Shown here one piece after another: positions 17,307 through 24,645 of a stretch of 64,000 nt of DNA (positions are counted from its first letter, which is position 1; the number at the start of each line of letters is the position of its first letter). Position numbers and translations under genes: made by a program. The DNA lies in contig NC_021039.1 in assembly GCF_000210095.1 (NCBI RefSeq), forward strand, positions 954,650 through 1,018,649, given 5' to 3'. The notes under the pieces are model-generated. The model was not told where the DNA came from. It saw only the letters and a program-made list of their open reading frames with translations, and did not search any database. The DNA is from Ruminococcus champanellensis 18P13 = JCM 17042 (GTDB lineage: Bacteria > Bacillota > Clostridia > Oscillospirales > Ruminococcaceae).

Positions 17307-19280
17307 ATGTCGATTACGGTTTTACCCAAGGAATTATCAGAGCTGATCGCCGCAGGAGAGGTCATCGAGCGGCCTGCCTCCGTTATCAAGGAACTGGTGG
17401 AAAACTCCATAGACGCAGGCGCCAGCCGGATCACTGTGGAGATCCGGAACGGCGGCTCTGTGTATATGCGCATCACCGATGACGGCTGCGGCATTGCACC
17501 GGAGGAGGTGCCCACCGCCTTTTTGCGGCATGCCACCAGCAAGATCCTGGAGAAGGCGGATCTGGACAACATCCACACCCTGGGCTTCCGGGGCGAGGCA
17601 TTGGCATCTGTGGCGGCTGTGGGCAGGGTGGAGATGCTCACCAAGCAGGCAGGGGCGGAATACGGCGTGCGGTATCAGATCGAAGGGGGCACAGAGTGCG
17701 GCATGGAGCGCACCGGATGCCCGGAGGGTACCACCATCGTAATCCGGGATCTGTTCTTCAATGTGCCTGCCCGGCAGAAATTTCTGAAAAAGGACGTGAC
17801 GGAAAGCAATGCGGTCAGCGCCATTGTGCAGAAGATTGCCCTGTCCCATCCGGAGATCGCCTTTACTCTGATCCGGGATCACCGCCGGGAATTCCATGCC
17901 GCCGGGGACGGTACCCTGTATTCCGCCATTTATGCGGTATACGGCAGGAGCTTTGCCCAGGATCTTCTGCCTGTATCCTATAGTGAAAACGGCATCAGCC
18001 TGGAGGGCTATGTGATCAAGCCCCTGTACGCAAAGAACAACCGGTCCCTCCAGACCTTTTTCATCAACGGCAGATATGTGAAATCCGTGACCTGCTCGGT
18101 GGCGTTGGAGGAGGCATACCGGACATTGGTAATGACAGGAAAATTTCCGGCTTGTGTGCTGATGCTGACCGTGCCCCCGGAAACTGTGGACGTGAATGTA
18201 CATCCGGCAAAGGCGGCGGTGCGGTTTACGGATGAAAAGCGGGTATCTTCCGCCGTGTTCTTTGGGGTAAAGAATGCACTGATGCAGAATGGGCTGATCT
18301 ATGAATTTCAGATGCGCCCCACTGCCGACTGGCAGCATGCTCCCAAGGAGCAGGAGCCGGGCTTTGCGGATGCGCCCCTGCCTCCGGTGCCTCCCCTGGA
18401 GTCGGTACAGCCGGCAAAGCCTGCCCCGATGCCTGCGCACCAGGAGGCTCCCGTTCCGGTGGCGGCTGTCAAGCCCATGCCGGTGGGAAATGTGCAGGTG
18501 ACAGTGCACGCTCCCGAGCCGGAGGAAGCTCTGTATATGCACTCTCCCAAGCTGGAGTATGGGGCGGCGCCCGCTGCTCCGGAGCCGATCCGGGAACCTG
18601 AACCCCTACCGGAGACATCGACTGTCTTTGCCGGATTTGATCTGTTGCAGGATACCGCTGCGGCAAAGCAGGAGGAGCCGGTGCAGGCTCCGGTTCCGGC
18701 ACCGGAGGAGCAGCCGAAGATCCGGGTGATCGGGGAGGCGTTCACCAACTACATTCTTGCCCAGGCAGGGGACAGCCTGTACATCATCGACAAGCATGCC
18801 GCCCACGAACGGGTGCTGTTTGAACAGTTCCGGGATGCAAGCCGCACCCCGGACAGCCAGATGATCCTCAACAGCAGTGAGCTGCTGTTGTCCGTGGCGG
18901 AGTTTGACGCTTTGCAGGCCAATCAGGAGGCGTTGAAGCAGCGGGGCTTTGCCTTTGACTTCTCCAATCCACCCTATGTGGCGGTATGCGCCGTGCCGGT
19001 GGTATGCGCTTCTCTGAATCTGGACGAACTGGTGCTGGAGCTGGCGGAGAATCTGGTACTGGGCAAGCAGGATCTGGCGTCCACCCAGCTGGAGGATGCC
19101 CTGCACACTATGGCATGCAAGGCGGCGATCCGGGCAGGGGATAAAAATGATCTGTCAGAGCTGCAGGCTCTGGCGGAGGAAGTGTTCGGGAACGAGCGGA
19201 TCCGGCATTGTCCCCACGGCAGACCGGTGTTGTTTGAACTGACCCGGCACGAGATCGAAAAGCAATTCAAACGGGTGTAG
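17307..19280 (+). CDS. mutL: DNA mismatch repair protein MutL
   Basis: A 657-residue protein. The N-terminal GHKL ATPase is at residues 1-330 (ELIAAGEVIERPASV, 'DDGCGI', 'TLGFRGEAL'). A Pro/Ala/Glu-rich linker of about 130 residues (roughly 345-470) follows, then the C-terminal dimerisation/endonuclease domain. The metal-binding motif DKHAAHERVLFE (near 494), 'ACKAAIRAGD' (near 600) and 'CPHGRPV' (near 634) are present, so it should be a nicking-type MutL as in most non-E. coli bacteria. ATG 17307 is preceded by AAAGGA; the frame upstream is mutS in another phase. Without functional MutS its normal role would be lost. Confidence 0.95.
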   Translation: MSITVLPKELSELIAAGEVIERPASVIKELVENSIDAGASRITVEIRNGGSVYMRITDDGCGIAPEEVPTAFLRHATSKILEKADLDNIHTLGFRGEALASVAAVGRVEMLTKQAGAEYGVRYQIEGGTECGMERTGCPEGTTIVIRDLFFNVPARQKFLKKDVTESNAVSAIVQKIALSHPEIAFTLIRDHRREFHAAGDGTLYSAIYAVYGRSFAQDLLPVSYSENGISLEGYVIKPLYAKNNRSLQTFFINGRYVKSVTCSVALEEAYRTLVMTGKFPACVLMLTVPPETVDVNVHPAKAAVRFTDEKRVSSAVFFGVKNALMQNGLIYEFQMRPTADWQHAPKEQEPGFADAPLPPVPPLESVQPAKPAPMPAHQEAPVPVAAVKPMPVGNVQVTVHAPEPEEALYMHSPKLEYGAAPAAPEPIREPEPLPETSTVFAGFDLLQDTAAAKQEEPVQAPVPAPEEQPKIRVIGEAFTNYILAQAGDSLYIIDKHAAHERVLFEQFRDASRTPDSQMILNSSELLLSVAEFDALQANQEALKQRGFAFDFSNPPYVAVCAVPVVCASLNLDELVLELAENLVLGKQDLASTQLEDALHTMACKAAIRAGDKNDLSELQALAEEVFGNERIRHCPHGRPVLFELTRHEIEKQFKRV

Positions 19281-19290
19281 GGAGGCGTCC

Positions 19291-20238
19291 ATGGAGCAGG
19301 AAAAAATACCAGTTCTGGCGGTGGTTGGCCCTACCGCATCCGGCAAAACAGCCTTGGGCATCGCCCTGGCACAGGCATACGGCGGAGAGATCGTGTCCGC
19401 CGACTCCATGCAGATCTATCGGGGTATGGACATTGCCACTGCCAAGCCGACCCCGGAGGAGCTTGCAGCGGTGCCCCACCATCTGATCGGCTTTCTGCCC
19501 CCGGAGCAGTCCTTCAGCGTGGCGGATTATGTGGACGCTGCCCGTCGGGTCATCGGGGACATCTACAGCCGTGGAAAGCTGCCGGTGGTGGTGGGGGGCA
19601 CGGGACTGTATGTGACCTCCCTCTTGGAGCATGTGCAGTTTGCTCAGATCCCTCGGGATGACGCAGTCCGGGCAGCCTTACAGGCACAGGCGGCGCAGGA
19701 GGGTACGGCGGGGCTGTATGCCCAGCTGTGCCAGGTGGATCCGGACAGTGCCGCTTGCATCCACCCCAACAACGTGCCCCGGCTGGTGCGTGCCATGGAG
19801 GTGTACCGGCTGACGGGAAAGCCTCTGTCCGCATTCAAAGCGGAGAGTCGGCTGGAGCCTTCCCCCTACCGTACCCTGTGGCTGGGACTGTGCTATCCGG
19901 ATCGGCAGCAGCTGTATGACAGGATCGACCGGCGAGTGGATCAGATGGTGCAGCAGGGCTTGGTGCAGGAGGCGGCAGCGGCTTATGCGGCAGGGGGCAT
20001 GGGCACAGCGGCGGCAGCCATTGGCTATAAGGAGCTGATCCCTTACCTGGAGGGGCAGGGCACTCTGGAGGACTGCATTGCCCGGATCAAGCAGGAGACC
20101 AGGCGCTATGCCAAGCGGCAGATGACCTGGTTTAGGAAAAATGAGCAAATTCAGTGGATTTCACGCACGGAATTTGACGAAGCAGAAGAAATTTTGGCTA
20201 TCTGCAAGAAAAAGATAGCCAAGGCGGCTTTTTTGTGA
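19291..20238 (+). CDS. miaA: tRNA dimethylallyltransferase
   Basis: A 315-residue P-loop enzyme that transfers a dimethylallyl group to A37 of tRNAs, the substrate made before MiaB acts. The P-loop GPTASGKT is at residues 13-20, then 'SADSMQIYRGMDIATAKP', 'VGGTGLYV' and 'RRYAKRQMTWFRKN' near the C-terminus, the tRNA-binding signature. It starts 10 bp after mutL with GGGAGG upstream. Its last codons run through a short AGCC/GGCT-T6 hairpin that may attenuate read-through into hfq. Confidence 0.95.
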   Translation: MEQEKIPVLAVVGPTASGKTALGIALAQAYGGEIVSADSMQIYRGMDIATAKPTPEELAAVPHHLIGFLPPEQSFSVADYVDAARRVIGDIYSRGKLPVVVGGTGLYVTSLLEHVQFAQIPRDDAVRAALQAQAAQEGTAGLYAQLCQVDPDSAACIHPNNVPRLVRAMEVYRLTGKPLSAFKAESRLEPSPYRTLWLGLCYPDRQQLYDRIDRRVDQMVQQGLVQEAAAAYAAGGMGTAAAAIGYKELIPYLEGQGTLEDCIARIKQETRRYAKRQMTWFRKNEQIQWISRTEFDEAEEILAICKKKIAKAAFL

Positions 20239-20315
20239 TATAATTTAGTGTGGTAGCTTAGGACAATTCTTTGCAGCCAAAACCAAGCCGCAAGAGCGGA
20301 GAAGGGATAAGCGAA

Positions 20316-20555
20316 ATGAACAAATCGTTGAATTTACAGGACGTTTTTCTCAATCAGGCACGGAAAGAGCGTATGGTTGTGACCTTTTATCTGACAAACG
20401 GATTTCAGTTCAAGGGGGTCATCAAGGGCTTTGACGGTTTTACCGTGATTTTGGACAGCGACGGCAAGCAGCAGCTTGTATACAAGCACGCCATTTCCAC
20501 CATCATTCCTATGAAGCCCATTTCCATTCTGGATGCTGCGGAAAAGGAAAACTAA
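20316..20555 (+). CDS. hfq: RNA chaperone Hfq
   Basis: A 79-residue Sm-like protein forming hexamers that bind A-rich and U-rich RNA. Sm1 is '[28 protein letters not shown]', read here in parts, and Sm2 is 'YKHAIST'. 'LNLQD' with Q8 and D9 begins helix 1 as in other Hfq proteins. ATG 20316 is chosen because AAGGGA precedes it and it gives the family N-terminus; the longer ORF from 20271 adds nothing conserved. A TATAAT at 20239-20244 has no good -35. Downstream of miaA is the common bacterial position. Confidence 0.95.
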   Translation: MNKSLNLQDVFLNQARKERMVVTFYLTNGFQFKGVIKGFDGFTVILDSDGKQQLVYKHAISTIIPMKPISILDAAEKEN

Positions 20556-20558
20556 ACC

Positions 20559-21812
20559 ATGAGCAGTTCGTGGATGTTGCGCATTGTGCGCTGGCTCCTT
20601 GCCGTAATGTCCATTGTCTGTGTGTTCAGTGTGGTGTACCATTTATACAACCAGCAGTACGAGACCGAAACCGCCATCTATGCCACGGCGGATGAGTCCG
20701 TGGCGTTCCAGGGGGTGTATGTGCGGGATGAAACACCCTGCACCTATTCCGGTCAGGGGGCGGTCTGTTACCAGGTTTCCGATGGGGGAAAGCTGGGCGT
20801 GGACTCCGTGATCGCCCATATCTATGGGGACGAATCCCAGATCGACCTGCTGCAGCAGATCAGCGCACTGCAGAATGAACTGGCGCTTCTGGAAAAGATC
20901 CAGAACCCGGGCACCAGCGAGTCGGCGCAGCCTGCCAATCTGTCCGGACTGATCCAGGAGCATTACAAGAGTTTGATTCTCCACCGGGAACGGAATCAGC
21001 TGACGGCGCTGGAATCCGAAAAGGAACAGATGCTGATCCTGATGAGTACCTACCAGCTGATTACCAATGTGGGAATGGATTTTACCCCCCGGATCAATAC
21101 CATCAACGCCCAGCTAACCGCTTTGCAGGCAAGCCAGAAGGCACCGATGGATACGATCTATTCCGACCGTTCCGCCTATTTCGTCAGCTATGTGGATGGG
21201 TATGAGGATACCCTCACCAAGGAATCCATTGACGATCTGACGGTGGAGGAAATCCGGGCGGTGACGGACGATACCAGTCAGTCGGACAACCGGGTCATCG
21301 GCAAGCTGATTGACGGGTACGAGTGGTACATTGTCGGTGTGATCGACAACGCCAAGTCCCTGTTTGAAACAGATATGAAGGTCACCTTCAAGTTTGAATC
21401 CACAGCGGAAACCGTTACCGGCGTGATCGATTCCATCCGTGCTACGGACAACCCCAACGAAAGCATCGTTGCAGTGCGCTGCGACCAGTTGACCCATGAC
21501 CTGGTGCAGCACCGGACGGAGCGGGTGGAAATGATCAAGGGGCAGTACGAAGGCATCAAGGTCAACCGGGAGGCTGTCCGGTTTGCACAGGTGGAGGAAA
21601 CCGTAAAGGATCCGGAAACCGGTGAGGAGCAGACCCAGACAGTGGAGGCTCGGGGTGTGTATATCCTGCTGGGTGAACAGCCTGCCTTCCGCCGGCTGGA
21701 CGTGATCTATGAGGGCAGTGATTATCTGCTTACGAGTCTGAACGCAGGCGAGGGCTATGTGTCCCTGTATGATGATATTATTGTGAATGGAGTGAGCGCA
21801 GATGGAACGTAG
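20559..21812 (+). CDS. HlyD-like membrane-anchored protein
   Basis: A 417-residue protein with a short N-terminal membrane helix (residues 9-30) and an outside portion. A beta segment with biotinyl-lipoyl-like character is at about 45-90 ('GVYVRDETPCTYSGQGAVCYQVSDGGKLGVDSVIA' region), a coiled-coil hairpin at about 95-180, and returning beta strands at about 240-330 ('GYEWYIVGVIDNAKSLFETDMKVTFKFES'). This is the topology of HlyD/membrane-fusion proteins, but no transporter is beside it. The gene sits between hfq and yggS-sepF, an arrangement I associate with clostridial division clusters, so a role at the septum is possible. The C-terminus overlaps yggS by 11 bp. Confidence 0.75.
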   Translation: MSSSWMLRIVRWLLAVMSIVCVFSVVYHLYNQQYETETAIYATADESVAFQGVYVRDETPCTYSGQGAVCYQVSDGGKLGVDSVIAHIYGDESQIDLLQQISALQNELALLEKIQNPGTSESAQPANLSGLIQEHYKSLILHRERNQLTALESEKEQMLILMSTYQLITNVGMDFTPRINTINAQLTALQASQKAPMDTIYSDRSAYFVSYVDGYEDTLTKESIDDLTVEEIRAVTDDTSQSDNRVIGKLIDGYEWYIVGVIDNAKSLFETDMKVTFKFESTAETVTGVIDSIRATDNPNESIVAVRCDQLTHDLVQHRTERVEMIKGQYEGIKVNREAVRFAQVEETVKDPETGEEQTQTVEARGVYILLGEQPAFRRLDVIYEGSDYLLTSLNAGEGYVSLYDDIIVNGVSADGT

Positions 21813-22491
21813 TGCAGAGCAGGTGCGGGAGAATTACAAACGCATTACGGACCGGATCGGTGAGGCGATGGCAAAGTACCGGAAGCCGGAGGAACAGGTT
21901 CAGCTGATGGCAGTGACCAAGACTGTGGATCCGGCGCTGGTAAACGTGGCAGTGGAATGCGGCGTGCGTCTGCTGGGGGAAAACCGGGTGCAGGAATATG
22001 AATCCAAAAAGGCACAGTATGACCCCAGGGCACAGGTTCAGTTCATCGGACAACTGCAGACCAACAAGGTCAAGTACCTGATTCCGGAGATCTCCATGAT
22101 CCAGTCTGTGGATTCCCTGCATCTGGCAAACGAGGTGGAGCGGATCGCCGCCCGGGCAGACAAGGTGCAGGATATTCTGCTGGAGGTCAACATCGGCGGG
22201 GAGGAAAGCAAGGGAGGCATTCCGGCGGAGGAGCTGCATGGTCTGCTGGAGGAGGCTGCCCGGAAGCCCCATCTGCATGTGTGCGGACTGATGACCATTC
22301 CGCCCAAAACCGACGTTGAAAAATATTTTTTCCGGATGCAGAAACTTTTTATTGACATTTCGGCAGAAAACATGGATAATATAGATATGCATGTACTATC
22401 CATGGGAATGTCGGGGGATTATGTCGAAGCAATCAAGTATGGTTCCACACTGGTACGGATCGGCAGTGCGCTGTTCGGTGCAAGAGGATAG
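21802..22491 (+). CDS. yggS: PLP homeostasis protein, YggS family
   Basis: A 229-residue single-domain PLP-binding protein with alanine racemase N-terminal TIM-barrel fold. The PLP lysine is K40 in 'MAVTKT', 'GENRVQE', 'FIGQLQTNK' and 'LSMGMSGDYVEAIKYGSTLVRIGSALFG' are family signatures. Members keep free pyridoxal phosphate and amino acid pools balanced and have no known catalytic activity. It overlaps the HlyD-like gene and precedes sepF, as in most Firmicutes division clusters. Confidence 0.95.
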   Translation: MERSAEQVRENYKRITDRIGEAMAKYRKPEEQVQLMAVTKTVDPALVNVAVECGVRLLGENRVQEYESKKAQYDPRAQVQFIGQLQTNKVKYLIPEISMIQSVDSLHLANEVERIAARADKVQDILLEVNIGGEESKGGIPAEELHGLLEEAARKPHLHVCGLMTIPPKTDVEKYFFRMQKLFIDISAENMDNIDMHVLSMGMSGDYVEAIKYGSTLVRIGSALFGARG

Positions 22492-22653
22492 ATGTATGGT
22501 TCCGTGCTGCCGTTTCCGCTGAGCATCAGGCAGCCGGAGAGAGACGGGCTTGGCGTTCCGGTACACGGGATGCAGGAGCGTGTCTCAAGGCAATATCGTA
22601 CAGAATATGGCACGTTGTTGCCGCAAGAATTCATGCGGAGAAAAGGAGCAATG

Positions 22654-23154
22654 GTGATACTTATGAAGCTGTTAGATGACATTAAGAATTTTTTCCTTCC
22701 GCCAGAGGATGAAGGCTATGACGAGGGAGAGACTGTCAGAGAGAAGCCTGTACGCCGTGAGCGGGAGTATGACCACGACCGGGACAGAGACCGGGAGCAC
22801 AGCCGTGACCGGGGTCGGGATTACGATGAGGATCCGGAGGAAAAGAGAAATAAGGTTGTGAATATTTCTGCCACTGCACAGCTGCAGGTGGTTCTGGTGA
22901 AGCCGGAGGTATTTACCGACGCAAAGCAGATCGCAGACCATCTGATTGCAAAGAAGACCGTGGTTCTGAATCTGGAAACGGCTTCTGCCGAGAACAAGAG
23001 AAGAATCATTGACTTTCTGGTGGGCGTTGCCTATGCAAATGGCGGCAGTCTGAAGCCGGTTGCGAATCTGACCTATATCATCACCCCCTATAACGTAGGC
23101 TTTATCGGTGAGGATCTGGTAGGCGAACTGGAAAACAACGGCGTTATCATCTGA
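22654..23154 (+). CDS. sepF: Cell division protein SepF
   Basis: A 166-residue protein that ties FtsZ filaments to the membrane. The N-terminal 'MKLLDDIKNFF' is the amphipathic membrane helix. Residues about 20-70 form a charged linker extremely rich in Asp/Arg (REYDHDRDRDREHSRDRGRD), and the SepF core (DUF552) runs from 'KVVNISATAQLQVVLVKPE' to the end. GTG 22654 has AAGGAG 5 nt upstream; ATG 22651 is too close and ATG 22663 too far, though 22663 would also give the helix. The 160 bp before it (22492-22650) shows no feature. Confidence 0.92.
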   Translation: MILMKLLDDIKNFFLPPEDEGYDEGETVREKPVRREREYDHDRDRDREHSRDRGRDYDEDPEEKRNKVVNISATAQLQVVLVKPEVFTDAKQIADHLIAKKTVVLNLETASAENKRRIIDFLVGVAYANGGSLKPVANLTYIITPYNVGFIGEDLVGELENNGVII

Positions 23155-23900
23155 TGAACCGGGAGGATGGGGAACTGATCTCTGCCCGGGCAGCGGATCT
23201 GCTGAAAGCCTGTGACCGCAGCAATGCGCCCAGGTTTACCGCATTTCTCACAGAGGGGGAGTGCGCACTGGCGCAGCAGACTCTGGAGCGCCTGCACGGA
23301 AGCTTTGCGTTCTTTGGCGGGTATGCACAGGCACAGCGGCGCATATTATGTGTGCATCCACCGGAGTATGCCCCGGAGGAGCAGGCGTATCCCATTGCCT
23401 GCGTACATCTGACCTATCGCCGGGCGGATCATCTGACCCATCGGGATGTGCTGGGTGCTCTCATGCATCTGCGGCTGCGCCGGGATGCGATTGGGGATAT
23501 TCTGCCCCAGGAGGGATTGACCCAGGTGTTCCTGCATAAGCCGGTGGCACAGCTAGTCTGCGATGAGCTGCGCAAAATCGGCAGAGTAGGGGTTCGGGCA
23601 GAGCTTGCCGCCTACACAGGCAGCTTTGTGCAGGAGTTTGAACCCATCGAAGGGACGGTTCCCTCCCTGCGTCTGGATGCAGTGGTGAGTCTGGCAGCCC
23701 GGATCAGCCGGGAAAAGTCGGCGGTTCTCATCCACGGCGGACAGGTCACAGTGGGCGGACTGCCGGTACTGACACCTTCTGCCCTGATCGGACAGGATGC
23801 GGTATTTTCTGCACGAGGTTTCGGAAAATTCCGCCTCGCACAGGTATCCGGCATCACAAAAAAGGGCAGACTGCATATAACCATTGAGAAATTCAAGTAG
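23154..23900 (+). CDS. ylmH: S4-domain RNA-binding protein, YlmH family
   Basis: A 248-residue protein. The N-terminal part (1-170) is the YlmH fold with 'RFTAFLTEGECALAQ', 'FFGGYAQAQRRILCVHP' and 'GDILPQEG'. Residues about 175-240 are an S4 domain ('SLRLDAVVSLAARISREKSAVLIHGGQVTVGG'). YlmH binds stalled 50S-nascent chain complexes with peptidyl-tRNA and assists ribosome rescue in Bacillus. The start overlaps the sepF stop (TGATGA), and divIVA follows, which is the standard order. Confidence 0.92.
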   Translation: MNREDGELISARAADLLKACDRSNAPRFTAFLTEGECALAQQTLERLHGSFAFFGGYAQAQRRILCVHPPEYAPEEQAYPIACVHLTYRRADHLTHRDVLGALMHLRLRRDAIGDILPQEGLTQVFLHKPVAQLVCDELRKIGRVGVRAELAAYTGSFVQEFEPIEGTVPSLRLDAVVSLAARISREKSAVLIHGGQVTVGGLPVLTPSALIGQDAVFSARGFGKFRLAQVSGITKKGRLHITIEKFK

Positions 23901-23952
23901 ACAATTTCAGAAAGGAGTGGATCTTCGTCACAGCACGGAGATCGGTCTTGTT

Positions 23953-24645
23953 ATGATTACAGCAAAGGACATTAAGAACAAGAGATTTGAGAAGGCTGCA
24001 TTCGGCTATAAGCAAGAGGAAATTGACGAATACATGCAGCAGCTCGAGGCGGATTTCAGAGCCATGGAGCATGACCTGGAGGATGCCAACGCAAAGATCC
24101 AGCTGCTTGCGGACAAGGTTCGGGAGTATCGTGCGGATGAGGATGCCCTCAAGGACGCTCTGCTCGGTGCGCAGAAGCAGGGCAAGCATGTGATCGCCGA
24201 AGCCAACGAAAAGGCGGCAGAGATCCTGCAGGAAGCACAGGCAAGAGCAGAACAGCTCAACGACGAGGCTACCCGTCAGCATGAGCAGGCAATGGCGGCA
24301 AACCGGGCGGAGATCGACCGGGAGAAGCAGGCACTGATTGTTGCGCAGAATCAGGTCGCTGATTTCAAGAAGAACCTGTTCGATATGTACAAGGCACATC
24401 TGGAACTGATTTCCCAGATGCCGGAACCGGATTACGATGCATCAGCAGAGCCGGAAGCGCCCAGTGAGCCGGAGCAGCCGGAGGCGCCTGTACAGACTGA
24501 TGAGGAACCGATTCTGGAGGATACACCCAAGCGGGATCCGTTTGCTACCTCTCAGTTTTCTGCAAAGACCATCCGGGGAGAGTATGATTCCCGGTTCGGA
24601 GATCTTCATTTCGGACAGAAAAATAACAATGCAAAGGATGAATGA
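23953..24645 (+). CDS. divIVA: Cell division/polarity protein DivIVA
   Basis: A 230-residue coiled-coil protein. The N-terminal membrane-curvature domain reads 'ITAKDIKNKRFEKAAFGYKQEEIDEYM', followed by a coiled coil (residues 35-165, Glu/Ala/Gln-rich) and an acidic Pro/Glu tail (about 170-205). It ends in a short conserved-looking 'SRFGDLHFG' segment. It marks septa and poles and recruits division or wall-synthesis partners. ATG 23953 has only a distant GGAG; a better site (AAAGGAG at 23911) precedes non-conserved sequence, so the start is moderately certain. The stop overlaps ileS. Confidence 0.92.
   Translation: MITAKDIKNKRFEKAAFGYKQEEIDEYMQQLEADFRAMEHDLEDANAKIQLLADKVREYRADEDALKDALLGAQKQGKHVIAEANEKAAEILQEAQARAEQLNDEATRQHEQAMAANRAEIDREKQALIVAQNQVADFKKNLFDMYKAHLELISQMPEPDYDASAEPEAPSEPEQPEAPVQTDEEPILEDTPKRDPFATSQFSAKTIRGEYDSRFGDLHFGQKNNNAKDE

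Noticed and set aside
15098-17644. 848-codon minus-strand ORF opposite mutS/mutL
   Set aside because: Spans two real genes on the other strand with no recognisable domain.
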